Part shown: positions 1 through 11,698 of the stretch, piece after piece
Position numbering within the stretch: the stretch's first letter is position 1
Layout: each line of letters begins with the position of its first letter
Origin: Conchocele bisecta
Taxonomy: Eukaryota > Mollusca > Bivalvia > Lucinida > Thyasiridae
Direction: 5' to 3'
Length of the DNA: 64,000 nt
NCBI GenBank assembly: GCA_029237695.1
Contig: CM055265.1
Span: 85,781,447-85,845,446 of the forward strand
Notes under the pieces: generated by a model
Told to the model about the DNA's origin: nothing
The model's database searches: none
What the model saw: only the letters and a program-made list of their open reading frames with translations
Position numbers and translations under genes: made by a program

Positions 1-118
1 TACTGAGCATACATGTTTGAGAAACAAGTTTTTGAAACATACACAAGACGCAAGATGTCACCCGCATCATCCAATTCAAGTAATTCTGGACTGCAGGCGT
101 TGGTTGAATATGTTGCAG

Positions 119-316
119 TTTGACCCTTTCGCCGCCAAAATATCCGCCTTTGATTGTTCTATTTATACGAAACGGGATGTGCATCAAACTACCTTAAACT
201 ACGGGCAAACACTGCAGATCATGATGAGACGGCTCGTCACGAGGCGGCTCATCTGGATCTGTAATCTGTAGTGTTTGTAAACATTGAATTATGACCTGTG
301 GTGCTGAAAGGGTTAA
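119..316. mobile_element. Family Y MITE (TTAA-ended)
   Basis: Starts near GACCCTTTCGCC and ends in CTGAAAGGGTTAA. The centre (about 212-262) is an imperfect hairpin around CGGCTCGTCACGAGGCGGCT, shared with copies at 5.4 kb and 17.2 kb. Confidence 0.6.
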
Positions 317-507
317 TGTGCACACTCATGATCAACATACCATTTCCCCCGTGGATCGGGGTTTATTACAAAGGAAAATGCCTTATCACGGACAATCGAC
401 CTTCCCCCTGTGTTGGAACCACATCGCCAGGTTCGGTGAACCATGTATTCCGTGATATTGTTTGTCTGTGGAGTCGCCATTTGTCAGGTACGTTGAGAAT
501 GCTTACT

Positions 508-727
508 ACAGCGGAACCCCTCTAAACCGGACACCAAAACACAGTCCGTGATCTTATTTTTGATGAGTTTCTTGGTCATTTATCTCGGGTGATAATGTCC
601 GTTCGTGCTCGCATAGCACACACCTATGGCCCAGCATGATCACATGCCTGAATTACAGTGAAACCTCTCTAAGCCGGACACCATGGGGACCTCCCAGGGT
701 GTCCGGTTTAGAGAGGTTCACTGTATA
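508..727 (+). mobile_element. Family J, pogo-like ends with terminal hairpin
   Basis: One end is GCGGAACCCCTCTAAACCGG; the other is a near-perfect hairpin (about 657-725) made of GTGAAACCTCTCTAAGCCGG and its complement. The same layout and the same middle sequence recur at 36.9 kb and 55.8 kb. CAGTGGAACCTCT ends are typical of pogo/Tigger-type DNA transposons (inference). Confidence 0.7.
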
Positions 728-894
728 ATTGGACATCGATTCTTTATTTCAGTTCTTTCTAAATATCTTATCCACGGTGGGGAATTACGTGGTGTATTGT
801 CTTGATTTTGCGTTATGACGGCGCCCATGAGTTGTGAGTAATGGTGACCATGTTCCATCCGTTAAGTATAAGTTAGATAATGTACTCGAGTCGA

Positions 895-1019
895 ATATGG
901 TTAGTTAACAGCGCATGGGGGAAATTCAGGGGGCCGGAAATCGTCGAGCCGCTAGGCGAGACGTATTTCGGCCCCCTGAAATTCCCCCCACGCGCTGTTA
1001 ACTAACCATATTCGACGAG
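895..1019. repeat. Long near-perfect palindrome
   Basis: Arms of about 55 bp around GAGCCGCTAGGCGAG. The left arm has GGTTAGTTAACAGCGC and the right its complement. Single example in the window; probably a foldback MITE. Confidence 0.7.
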
Positions 1020-1296
1020 AAGACATTGTCTAACTAATTTATTGCACGGTTTGCGGCGAAATCCAGCACACGAATATACATATTTAGTGTTGTTTTGCTG
1101 TTGTTTTACAGTTTACATGTATTTACCTTTCACCGTTCCAGACATACCCTTCGGTGAGCCCACGTTAATTTGGACATGCTTGTTCCATTTGACATGCACA
1201 TGACACGTGTCAAATTGAAAGGCGCATGCTTAGCTTACTCGATCTGGGTGGGTGAAACGCAGTTCTTATTTATTTGTGGCAGTAACTTTGTACAAG

Positions 1297-2030
1297 ATGG
1301 ACGCGTCAGACGACTTGTTATTTATTGTCACAAGCGTTGGATTTATGCGAAGGGCGGCTTGACACAGAGGATATCATTTGTTCTCAAGCTTTGGATATTT
1401 ATGAATCGGACATTACGGATATGGTATCTGTCTATGATGTGGGCTATGTTGATGTTGACAGTACCAATTTCGGGGATTTCTCCATCTTCAACAATGATGA
1501 AAGCCGGTATGTACGTCTATTTATACCACCGGCATACGAATTATGTCTATGGGTATATATTGTTTTCATTCCGTCCGTCAGTTCGTTCGTTTGTTCGTCC
1601 GTCCGTCAGAGTTGCGTTAAAGTTTTTATTTGTCCAGGTGGCGGCCTCGGGTATCCGTTAGCCTCTGCTCGCTTGCTCTGGTTTACTATTCAACGGCACA
1701 TAAAACGTTCTTGCACCAGGGTTAAACACATGGGAGACAACTGTATGCTGATTGATCAGGTCCCTCAAAGGACACCACCACCCCACATTTATGTCAACAT
1801 TCTATTGGTGGAACAGACATATTTGTAGCAAGGTCTCTAATTTCAGCGATGCGGTAGAAGCTCCAGTTCAGGGAGACCAATCAGTGGAGACTGTACAAAG
1901 AAAATCAAAGCGGAAAACATTAAAGCCGCCAGAAATGCTGTCGAAAAGCTCGGTGTGCAAAATGAACAAGCTCCTGACCTTGGTCATAAAACATTTTATA
2001 ATTGTACATTTAATGTTGGCCGAATGTGAA
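1297..2030 (+). pseudogene. Broken two-exon ORF with SQALD repeats, family unknown
   Basis: An ATG at 1297 opens MDASDDLLFI, then the frame shifts by one base into SQALDLCEGRLDTEDIICSQ and continues with ALDIYESD to NNDESR. A GTATGT donor follows at about 1509. After a stretch with CCGT microsatellite, a TTTCAG acceptor near 1848 precedes more coding-like sequence. Two frames look plausible there, one with EAPVQGDQSVETVQRKSKRK and one with ARNAVEKLGVQNEQAPD ending in NCTFNVGRM and a stop. The start-proximal frame break and the doubtful second frame point to a decayed copy of a repeated, transposon-linked gene. The acidic SQALD opening loosely recalls the N-termini of bivalve tyrosine-recombinase (Crypton-like) proteins, but this is only an impression. 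Function unknown. Confidence 0.4.
1573..1612. repeat. CCGT/TTCG-type microsatellite
   Basis: Imperfect tetranucleotide run of CCGT and TTCG units lying in the intron-like part of the broken 1.3-2.0 kb reading frame. Confidence 0.7.
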
Positions 2031-2153
2031 TTTGTGTGGTTAATAAGTGTTGTCATGTCGTGCAGTTTTTTTTGTTTCTTGTGATTACGTGTTAAATACA
2101 ACAGGTGTTAATACCTCAGTTTGTCCCATGTATTTTGCCTATTATTGTATTAT

Positions 2154-2651
2154 TGTTGAGCACGTGCTGTAATTTAGTGACAATTTGCGCATGCGTAAGA
2201 TTCGCTGTGTTTGATACGCTCATAATTTCCTCATGTCACTGACCTTGACATGCCACCGCACAGTCACGTGTTCATGTGACACGCTGAAATTATGAGCGTT
2301 GGCGCATGCGCAGAAGGCGAAGACATTTGCACTTGCTGCCACAATTTAAAAATCGATATAAGCAGTTTGCGTTAGTATTCCAGTTAACGCACGCTAGACA
2401 GTGCGTCTCCGTGAATTAACACACGGGGGTGGGCCAGACAGGTCCAGACAGTGATCTCCGGCAGTTAGCACACTGCGGAGATCAAAGGATTTCGCCGCAT
2501 CCGTGCAATAACAGTACTTGTGTAGTTAGTTTCAATTTCTGTAGACAAATGTAATGACTTCCAAGTGCAAACTATGTTTATAGGAAATTGCTCTGCGGAA
2601 TGCTCAGATTAACCGCAGAAGTACTGCTAATAAAGTTGACATTGTCGGACA
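2154..2651 (+). mobile_element. Possible solo LTR or promoter unit
   Basis: Begins TGTTGAGCAC and ends GTCGGACA, the TG...CA ends of an LTR. A TATA-like GATATAAGC lies near 2354-2362 and AATAAAG near 2629, in U3-R-U5 order. It also holds an inverted pair of GCGCATGCG and CGCTCATAATTT. No 5-bp target duplication matches, and no second LTR or pol gene was seen. Confidence 0.3.
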
Positions 2652-3561
2652 TGGTCATCATTAGTAGGAGGAAACCGTATGTTTACTAGTTACAATAATT
2701 CGCCTCCGATATGTTATTATCTACGGCTACAATTTGACCCATTCAAAAAAGCAACCGAAGTGCATACCCAAACCTGTTGTATGTAGGTGTAGGTCACAAT
2801 TTAGTATACTGTATAGTTTATACATTTAAACAAATAATATTTGATATAGAACAAGTAAATTGCCAAAAATAATAGAACAGGGAAATCATTTTCCCATGGA
2901 AGCCATCTTTTTTCTTGTTGTTATTGCTGTTGTTCAACATTCAACATAACGAAATGAAGCTTTCAAATTTACAAGATATGCATGTAAATGTCAGATAAAC
3001 ACCTTTACACGGTAAAATAACCAATTTCTGCATGCATGTGTATGTTCTTTATTAATAATTTATTGATACAATTTTGACAGTTTTATATCGCTAACATGTC
3101 AAACACGCCGGATAACCGATTGTAAACATCACTCTTCCATTTGTTACATTAAAGAGATGTGGTTAAATCGCTACCATCGCCAGAGGTATGGAGCGGGCTA
3201 GCAATTTTGTTTCTATATGTTTACCTGCCTCACAACTTATGGGCGCCGCCATTATTAAATATTAGAACAATAGAACACGTCATCTCTTACTGGTGAAATA
3301 TTGAATCTGTGTCAATGGAGTAACACTTTTGGAATGGAACATAACTGCGTGTAACGCCTCAAGATTTACGGAATAGAACAGAATATATTTTGTTATCCAA
3401 TCGCAGATAGCAACAACATGGTATATTGTGTGATTAAATATTGTTGGGTGATACAAGCATGGCACAACAAAACTGGATACAATGTGCGTGCTAGAATAGA
3501 AATGTTGCATATAAACGAGTATCATAGTGGCTCTGTTAGACCGCATAGAGGTCCTGACGCA
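2652..3561. other. No feature recognised
   Basis: AT-rich sequence with short open frames only; nothing repeated elsewhere in the window was noticed. Confidence 0.5.
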
Positions 3562-3769
3562 TATAGTTCGTACGACTAAAATGTTCGTAAGTGCGAATTT
3601 AGGATCGTCTGTAAATTTCAATTGATGGATTTACATTTATTGAACATAGATGCAGCCTATGCTCAATAAATGTAAATCCAATATCTGTTTACAAGAATAC
3701 ATTGTTAATGTGACATTTACATACTATCATAATTTTGCACTTATGAACGTTTTAGTCCTACGATTTTAC
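3562..3769. mobile_element. Family B palindromic element
   Basis: Contains CGTACGACTAAAATGTTCG, ACGATCCTAAATT-type inner arms and the central AATAAATGTAAATCCA palindrome typical of the family. The terminal GGGCCCGTTTCAC parts are missing. Confidence 0.75.
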
Positions 3770-3799
3770 CCCTGACACTCAGTGCCTTTCATATTGGTT

Positions 3800-3985
3800 G
3801 CTGCGCTTACATGGGGCTTATTGGATTTGTGTCCAATGTAGATCCAGATCAAATAACACTCTCGTTTAACCTGCTAACATTATGTGTTGCTTGTTTGAAT
3901 GGCGAAGAGTGCACAGTCTGATCAGAAAATACACTGGTCGCAAAACCAATAACCCCCATTTCTCCAGTCACCGCCATATTTCAGA
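3800..3985. mobile_element. Family C remnant
   Basis: Carries GGGGCTTATTGG, TGTAGATCCAGATCA and, at the far end, AACCCCCATTTCTCCAGTCA, which are the two arms of family C with the middle decayed. Confidence 0.6.
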
Positions 3986-4149
3986 CTGCGTCCACGACAC
4001 CGGGTCCAGTGGTAACACACACCCATGCGGCGATGTCGCATACCACCCAGCCGCATCATCACACCGTGCAATCCGTACACACGTCCATTGGCTTTTTCTA
4101 CCGCCCACAAACGGTAAATTCCATTGTATAGCAGTTTGAATTGCCTAGC

Positions 4150-4610
4150 TAAGTATATCTGAGTCACAACGGATTTCGATGACGTTTCATTGGTTGAACG
4201 CCGTCACATGACGTTATCGAATGTGCATGTCCTTGTTCTGTTCACTGAAACAAAATTAGTATACAATTTATCAGGTAACCTGCCCTGTATTGACCGAATA
4301 CGTACTGACTAATAAGATATTGTTGTATCATTGGTCTGATGACGTCACGTGACGTTACCGAATGACGTCATTTTAATGGCGCAATGGAAACAAGTCCGCG
4401 TTCTGTCCATAGATAACGACGTCATCTGTGGTCATTTTCGAGCATAAAACGTTACCTGATAACCGGCTAGAATACCATGATAGTGTATTTTGCTATCAGG
4501 TTTATCAGGCTCGGCTCGGAAACGGTACGCGTTTCCTAGCCTTGCCTGATAAACTTGACATCAAAAGCCACCAGCCTCGTATTCTCTATGTATATATATG
4601 TCCATCACGT
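4150..4610. mobile_element. Family F foldback with CRE-like octamers
   Basis: Shares ACGTTACCTGATAA, TCAGGCTCGGCTCGGAAACG and CCTGATAAACTTGA arms with copies at 24.5 kb and 26.7 kb. Holds TGACGTCA at 4341-4348 and 4364-4371. Confidence 0.75.
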
Positions 4611-4759
4611 AGCATAAAAAACATTGCCTGATATATCGTCCAGCTTCGCAATCCCTACTCGTTTCCTAGCCACGTCTGATAAGCTTCACATTAAAATATA
4701 GTTTGTATAACCTAGTATACTACTAGTAACTGCTATCACGGACACTGAACACATTGGTA

Positions 4760-5390
4760 CAATGGTTGTCCCAAAAGATCTCAAAACAAAATTACTGAAA
4801 CATAATTCAAATGCCGTAGCTATAACCTGTTTATTAATGGAAACGTTTTTACCATTTTATTTTCAGACACTTTTCAGCAGTGGACTGTGTCTGTTTTATA
4901 TATTTATATTGAACCTAGAAAGGTATTGCGTACAACCGGACCCTACCTAGTCGATTCTACATATTTTAGACGTTTCTGTTATAAATATAAATATCGTCCA
5001 CTTTCGCCGTGAAACCATGTTTTAAGCCGATTCACTATGTGCTATATCTCTCAAATCAAGTTGGCAAGCATAAATTATACCACATTAACACGTACTCGTG
5101 TCTAACAAATAGCACTAAACCATGAAAAAAGCAGACCCTACCTGTTATGTTTGGACTGTTGAACGCACAACTACTATTGTTAGGCATTATCTTGAAATCA
5201 CTATTCGGACTAAATGCTTTGAAATTTCCGAAAGTGTCGAAGTACCAATACAATAATAGCAAAAATAGTCGGCGGCGGTGCATGAATATGTAGCAGCTCA
5301 GCAGAAGGTATGGGATGCCTGTGTGGCAATCAATTTTCAACCCTGGATTTCCTACATAGCCTTTTTCATATTAATTATGGACTATTCATA
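4760..5390. other. No feature recognised
   Basis: AT-rich, apparently single-copy sequence. Short open frames show no family signature. Confidence 0.5.
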
Positions 5391-5399
5391 ATTTGGATG

Positions 5400-5528
5400 T
5401 TTCGTATGTGAATAATAGTGACAAATGCTGCAGATCCTGATGAGACACGGCTCGTTACCAGCCGGCTCATCTGGATCAACAGCGCTAGCACAAGTTTGCT
5501 TTCTGGCCTCTAGGGTTGAAAGGGTTAA
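5400..5528. mobile_element. Family Y MITE, right part
   Basis: Contains the CTGCAGATCCTGATGAG...CATCTGGATC hairpin and ends in GGGTTGAAAGGGTTAA. Its last TTAA is shared with the first TTAA of the adjoining family A element, so A appears to have inserted there. Confidence 0.65.
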
Positions 5529-5907
5529 ATGTACATTCCCACTCTGTAGGCACAACATGTTCTTTATATCAGAGACATCATTTGAGACATTTTCTGGCAA
5601 AATAAACATTCATTCACCATTACTCGCGTATTGATTGGCATTATTATACACTTTGTATCAGACGATAACCGTGTGTGCTAACAATGTTAATGTACATTAC
5701 TATTTACTATCTGTATTTATTTTTTTATTGTGCAATGATCATACTTTTTATTTTTTTCAGGTGACGCATTTAATTAGTATAAATAATTAAAATATATCAA
5801 GCCTCATTTGCATATGAAAATAACCTGATACCATCGCGCGTCACTATCAGTAAAATACATATTACTCAATGATTATATCTGTATAGCGGGCACTCATACT
5901 ATTTAGA

Positions 5908-6324
5908 AAGTGGCCGGATTAACTCAGTAGGTAGAGCATCGGACTGCGAATCGGGGGCCCGTTTCACTAAACTTCGTACGACTAAAATGTTCCTAAGTGC
6001 AAAATTATGATTTGTATTTACATGTATTGAACATAGGCTGCGTGCGTAATCAGCCTATGCTCAATAAATGTAAATCCATCAATTGGAATTTCAAGACGAT
6101 CCTAAATTTGCACTTACGGACATTTTAGTCGTACGAAGTTTAGTGAAACGGCCACCGGGAGACCCCGGGTTCGATTCCCATATCTACCTGCTCTGAATAG
6201 CCGATAGACAACTTTGTGCTAGCCTAGTCCTATCGGATGGGGTCTTAAATAGTCGGTCCCGACATGCAAGGTCATCGAGCCGGTGCCATCGTTAAATTAA
6301 AACATTTACATTCTTATAATATTT
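5908..6324 (+). mobile_element. tRNA-derived SINE, split by a family B element
   Basis: An A-box-like stretch (AACTCAGTAGGTAGAGCATC) near 5920 and a perfect B box GGTTCGATTCC at 6168-6178 mark an RNA polymerase III promoter. ATTTAGAA lies on both sides (ending at about 5907 and starting at about 6325) as a target duplication inside family A sequence. A family B element separates the two boxes, so the promoter spacing is destroyed. Confidence 0.8.
5955..6153. mobile_element. Family B palindromic element
   Basis: Complete copy from GGGCCCGTTTCACTAAAC to GTTTAGTGAAACGGCC, inserted between the A and B boxes of the SINE. Confidence 0.85.
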
Positions 6325-6791
6325 AGAACTGGTGGAATAGTGACACATTTATACACTTATTTAATTCCTATAAAGAACAGTTGTGCCTACTGTGTGGGCA
6401 TGTACCTTTAACACTTTGTGATTGTTCACAGTTAAGTTGTTAGTGTGGTGCCCCTGAACATATTGGTATGATAGGCATGTGATCGTTCATTAGAGACCCT
6501 TGTATTACAGCACCACCTGATAGTACACCGTGGCCATGAGTGTTGGCAGATAACGCTGTCGCCAGACGAGGCCAGACATGTATATACGGACATCGGCATG
6601 AAGGCGATTGAGGTAATTTTTGTCGAATATCTACAGTTCGGATTTATTCCTAGTTCCACAAACGAACAAACGCCCATCGTTTACTCATAAACGTGTCGCG
6701 TTTAAACCAATGCAAACATCATTTTCTAATTAAAGATAACAACAACGATGCGTTGAAAGAAACGACAAGAGTTTACATGGTTGAACGCTGG

Positions 6792-6992
6792 GTACAGTCG
6801 AACCTCCCCGAACACCTCTCTACAACAACACCCTATCTGTAACAGCCGCTATTTTATATCCCAAATGGATGATTTCCTCCATAACTAACCCTTAGACTGC
6901 TGAGCACGAACAGTGTCTTCTGCTGTTGCTTTTGCCTTCATTCTCAATAAAAACATGTTTTTACAGCACTTTAGAATCATTTCCATTGGAAA
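6792..6992. mobile_element. Pogo-like MITE (second type), half copy
   Basis: Starts GTACAGTCGAACCTCCCCG and runs to TTTAGAATCATTTCCA. It matches the right half of the element at 51.5-51.9 kb in reverse orientation. A family B tip (CGTACGACTAAAATGTTC) abuts it at 6994. Confidence 0.65.
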
Positions 6993-7015
6993 CTTCGTAC
7001 GACTAAAATGTTCAT

Positions 7016-7545
7016 AATAAAGAAACTTCAAGTGTACGAACCTTTTGGCGTAACAAAATGGCTACGTGTTTCCGCAAAAATGTGAAGGTAAAAAAGGTCA
7101 AGGTCATGTTAATGGCGGTATGAATGTGTTCCAAATGCTCACATGTATCAAGCGTCCACATATTGAAGCAATATGTCAAGTAATATTAAAGTTATACCAC
7201 GATCACGAAGCTTGTACAAACATTTTGACATTTTGGTGACGACGCGGACGACGAAGACGACAGAAAAAGCGGCTACTACAGTCGCGCCTTCTGCTAATGC
7301 AGGAGCGACAATTATGACGTTAACAATTACGTCACGCATTTGCACGTGATTCCACACCCTGAATGTATGATTCTTTGGTACACTACCGCCTCCGCTAATC
7401 AGGCCAATATTTGCATCAACTTATTTATTTCTAAATGCTTGAATATTGTGCTTGAAATCAAGGAGCTTGAATGGCTGAGTCTGAGCTGTGCTACACTCTG
7501 GCACAGACAGTCAAAGTGCTTGATTGTGAATTGGTATCGCCAATA
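7016..7545. other. No feature recognised
   Basis: Moderately AT-rich sequence without family matches; open frames on both strands are short and unassigned. Confidence 0.45.
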
Positions 7546-7548
7546 TGT

Positions 7549-7798
7549 GGCTGTGGATGGAGAAATGGGGATTATGAGTGTTGCGGCCAGTGAAGATCCA
7601 GATCAGCCTGTGCATCCGCACAGTCTGATCAGGATCTACACTGTCCGCGATTCCATCAATGTCCACGATTCCATCAATGAAACACCCGCTTTGCTTCTAA
7701 TAAGCAATATCATGGATGATTATCAGGCTAGATGAGTGTGTTACATGATCACTGGCTACACTGGTCACACAATCTCACTTCTCTAGTCATAGCCACAT
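7549..7798. mobile_element. Family C foldback
   Basis: Runs from GTGGCTGTGGATGGAGAAATG to CTAGTCATAGCCACATA. The inner arm pair CCAGATCAGCCTGTGCATCC / CACAGTCTGATCAGGATC forms a hairpin. Confidence 0.8.
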
Positions 7799-7925
7799 AT
7801 GAGACACGCCATGGGATTTTGTAGTTTCGGACAGCTGCGTAATTTCATTAAATACGTTTACAAAATTTACAATATTTTCCGTGAATGGCGTCAAATGTTA
7901 ACAAAATTTTCAGAGTACATGCGCT
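7797..7925. mobile_element. Family O half copy
   Basis: GAGACACGCCATG, TTTCATTAAATACGTTTAC and TTTTCAGAGTACATGCG match family O, whose copies elsewhere are inverted pairs. Confidence 0.7.
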
Positions 7926-8540
7926 TTGTCAACTGTTGTCTTGCATTTCCAGATGAAGGCGATAGTTCAGCTCGGGCTCGGTCGTAAAGTTACGAGACAT
8001 GACTTCAACTCTCGCGAGGTGCATAGTTGTGGGAAAAACCCTACCGCCTTCTATATTGTATCCTGAAGTTGACATATACTGAGAAAAAAAAGAAACTATG
8101 CTGTTACCATTTTGTTGCTTTCTTTGACGTTTCCTAATATAATGTAGTAATGTTGATGTGTATGTGTCAACTGATCCTTTGACAACACATTCCTGTCGTG
8201 TTGTACTGTCAAATCCATATGTTCTGTCGATGAAGTGAACAGGGGGCATAATATAAAAAAAAAACAGTTTCCAAACTAACTTGGACGTGTACTTGTGGTG
8301 GATGTTATAGCTTCCATCTGGCAAATGTGGCAACTGTACAATATATGTTCCCTAATACCGGCTGTGACCATCGCGTGCGTGGATCACTGCATTGGACCGA
8401 CGTCGCATAGAATTGACGTAAGTCTGGAAGGGCGTTTGGAAGACCATTCCATTCGCTGACAAGAGCATTGGATAATTTAGTGGAGGCTGAATTGTCCTTA
8501 AAACGATTGTATTTAGATAGGCTAAGCATTAAAATCAATC
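7926..8540 (-). other. Unassigned open frames
   Basis: Two overlapping minus-strand open frames (134 and 77 codons). LSNALVSEWNGLPNALPDLR faintly resembles the C-terminal tail of LINE reverse transcriptases (WNxLP), but the similarity is too weak to call. Confidence 0.25.
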
Positions 8541-8829
8541 AGGGTGGATTTTTTAAATCACAAAATGGCCGCCAAATTAAAAATGTCCGCCATAATAACA
8601 ATCATAGCAGTAAAATGTAAACAAGTCCACAACTAGTACTCATTTTGAACCTGTTTTGTACTTTATGATAGTGTGTCGTGCATTTAGTATTCATAATAGC
8701 CATTGGTATTAGAACAAGAGTTATATTTTGACAAAATGGGGCCTATTACATTTTTACCAGTATGAAATTGGCCTGTTTTGTATGTAAATACATTTACGAG
8801 GTTGTGTATTTGTCCAACGATATTGTACT

Positions 8830-9211
8830 CATGGTGCATAATCACGTGGTTATAACAACAACAACAGTGGCTGAAAGTGTTGAAATCTTGAAAATATTAT
8901 TTTATATTTTCCTTAATATGAAACGGATTTTGATGAAATATGGCGCAGCAAACGCGTCTTCATGAGCTGCATTTGGCGGTCCATGGAGTTTGGCACAGAC
9001 TCATGTCGTTTTGCGAACAATCGATTTCCGTGTAAGTTTGGGCGAAAATACAGAGACCACCAAATGCAGCCTAACAATACGCGTTTGATGCGCCATATTT
9101 CATCAAAATCCTTTACGTAATAAGGACACTATAAAGGAATACGTACTTTAAATCAGATGGATTCTGGAAATTTCAGTACTTGTTGTTAGTACCACGTGAT
9201 CATACACCTTG
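8830..9211. mobile_element. Family D MITE
   Basis: Ends CATGGTGCATAATCACGTGG and ACCACGTGATCATACACCTT plus G. Flanked by GTACT on both sides (8825-8829, 9212-9216), a 5-bp target duplication. The central hairpin present in other copies is deleted. Confidence 0.85.
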
Positions 9212-9216
9212 GTACT

Positions 9217-9589
9217 GTGTTGCCTGAAACATTACTGACATCGCCTAAGATCACACGACATACATGTTGTGGTAATATGGCCACTCAATATATAGTTTGG
9301 CCCCTAATAACTATATAGGCTCAATTGCAGGTTTCACTGTTTGGGGAAAACCGCATTTTAAGGTTTTTAGCGTGCATCATATATCAAATTGTGCTTTGCA
9401 GTCACTATCACGGTGTGACACATACTAACTTTAGGGGTTCGTTTTATATGATATACAGTACATGTAATATACTACTTTGGAATTAAATTCTAGAGTGGAA
9501 ATCTGAACAATATTTCATTTAATTCATGCCAGAAGTGCAATAGTGAACATATAATAGGTTTGCAATGAGAATATTTATAATTTACATAT
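9217..9589. other. No feature recognised
   Basis: AT-rich, no family match. Confidence 0.5.
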
Positions 9590-9965
9590 GTAATGGAAAT
9601 TACATAGAGGATAACGGCACGAGTGAAATGTAATGGGAATTAGATAGAGGATAACGGCACGAGTGAAATATGGACATTTCACACCACTCGATGAACATAT
9701 ATGTCATATTCGTTGCAAAAATATGAATATTCTATTTATTATATACCGCTCCATGGAAATTAGCAGTTTTTTTAGACTGTATACGGTAATGAATGTGTAT
9801 TTGCAGCCTATTTGCAGTCCGGCACTGCATGTGCGCGTTATGAATATAGATAGCGGAAGTAGTCGTATTTTCACCGGAAGATGTTTATTTCATCGATGAG
9901 AACATATGACTTTTATTTACATCGTATAACTCTGTATTTCATGGGTAGGTATATAATAAAGTGTA
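9590..9965. mobile_element. Family T element
   Basis: Carries GATAACGGCACGAGTGAAAT repeats, TTTCACACCACTCGATGAAC, and GTATACGGTAATGAATGTG through CATGGGTAGGTATATAATA. The reverse complement of the same block lies at 62.6-63.2 kb. Confidence 0.75.
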
Positions 9966-10675
9966 TTATCCTTTATGAAGGTCAATTAACATTGGACATA
10001 TAAAGGTTCACTAGTAGATGTGTGGTTTCATTAGAATCGAAGTATATGCTTGCAATACTGCTGTAGACGGTCTTAGCAACCAGGACTGCCAATATTGTCG
10101 CTAACACTTGTATTCCTGTAAATACGTATGGAATGAATCCCTCATCCAGACCTGAACTAGTTGTAGTATTTGCATGTGTACATTTTGAGGAAGGGAAGAA
10201 GTAATTCCATCAGTAGAATAGAAACAATTGACGAAATAAACTGCTCCAAAAATGAAGACAGTTTTGAACACACATTTTGAGTAAAATATCAGTTTTTTTA
10301 TAAAACCGTTATGTAAAAAATGGGTATACATTTTGAAAATCGTGTATAAAGTAGATAATCTATCTGTTTCTTGAATATTATATATTGGAGAAAGTTGTGA
10401 ATAATAACATTGTATTCTGATATATAAATCACACGGGTCACTATTATCTACTTGTAACAGACGGGTCCCAAAGTGAGGACATACATTTTGAACCACCCTG
10501 TACTTATCTTAACAATAGCAACAACACTTTTATGCGATATGTATTCATACTTATATGATAGTAACGTGTCGTCTTGGGTGTTTATTATGCAGAACAATTA
10601 TCAACAATCATGTATATGACTTGATTATATAAATTGTACAAATCAGTGCAGTAGACTAAGATGGAGAGGTACCGA
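9966..10675. other. Mostly unassigned; possible transposon tip
   Basis: A 131-codon minus-strand open frame has no recognisable motif. ACATTTTGAACCACCCTGTA at 10481-10500 looks like a mariner-type terminal repeat (CAGGGTGG...), but the partner end was not found. Confidence 0.3.
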
Positions 10676-10680
10676 ATGAT

Positions 10681-11119
10681 CAAGGTGCATTATCACGTGG
10701 TTATAACAGCAACAACAGTGGCTGAAAGTGTTGAAATCTTGCCCACTCCAAAGTAAGCATTATTTGATATTTTCCTTAATATGAAACGGATTTTGGTGAA
10801 ATATGGCGCAGCAAACGCGAATTCATGAGCTGCATTTGGTCGTCCAGGGAGTTCGGCACAGACTTCTGTCGTTTTTGCGAAGAATCGATTTCCGTGTCTA
10901 CCGACACGGAAATCGATTCTTCGCAAAAACGACAGAAGTTTGGGCCAAAGTACAGAGATCACCAAATGCAGCTTAACACGACGCGTTTGACGCGCCATAT
11001 TTCATCAAAATCCGTTACGTAATAAGGACAATATAAATGAATACGTACTTTGAATCGGATGGATTCTGGAAGTTGCTGTACTTGTTGTTGTTGTTAGTAC
11101 CACGTGATCATACACCTTG
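10681..11119. mobile_element. Family D MITE, complete
   Basis: CAAGGTGCATTATCACGTGG to ACCACGTGATCATACACCTT plus G, flanked by ATGAT on each side (10676-10680, 11120-11124). The centre (10878-10937) is a strong hairpin: AAGAATCGATTTCCGTGTC and its complement. Confidence 0.9.
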
Positions 11120-11124
11120 ATGAT

Positions 11125-11695
11125 GAGTGTTTGCGAAAACTGAGTAAAATGGACACTGTCCATAGTAAATGCATTGATTACTCATTACAATTATTTAAGT
11201 ATGACTGCAGGCTCAAAGACAATAAATATTTTTTGTAGACATTACAGCCACTGGTCTACATAGAATATTAATGTGAGTACATATATCCTCCAACAGCATA
11301 GCTGGGTCCGGTAATCTTGTACAGGTCTACTTGTTGACAAAGCCTCATAAAATGGGTGATACATTAAAGGAATGATCACAGAGTGGAATAATTACAGTAT
11401 GTATGTCCTTTTTTCATTTCAAATCAGACATTTGGAACTGTATGTGTAAGCTAAATTGCCAGTATCAGTGTTCTATGTTAACATGCTTGATACATGTATT
11501 GCTTCAAAGCCATCATCATAGCTATATTTGAAATTAATTTGACTCTCAGTATTTTTTTTTAAACTTTAGCGTATTATGCTTCACCCAGTTCACCTTATTA
11601 CCATGCATGTCTATCTTAGCCAGAAACGTCATTGGCAACTTCCTGAAGCGCATTGGAATAACTATGTCTATGTTTTCCTTCTTGCCACCTACTAC
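11125..11695. other. No feature recognised
   Basis: AT-rich sequence with no family match. Confidence 0.5.
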
Positions 11696-11698
11696 AGT

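Larger units (their letters stand above)
5525..6411. mobile_element. Family A MITE interrupted by a SINE
   Basis: Left TTAA at 5525-5528 with GTACATTCCCACT. Right end GTGGGCATGTACCT followed by TTAA at 6408-6411. Internally interrupted at about 5908-6324 by the tRNA-derived SINE. Confidence 0.8.

Noticed and set aside
5908..6324. Functional tRNA gene
   Set aside because: The A and B boxes are present, but the 3' half does not fold as a tRNA acceptor, target duplications flank it, and a family B element separates the boxes; it is a SINE.
10101..10496. 131-codon minus-strand frame
   Set aside because: No motif, biased to Phe/Tyr/Cys as expected from AT-rich non-coding DNA; ends in a transposon-like CAGGGTGG tip.
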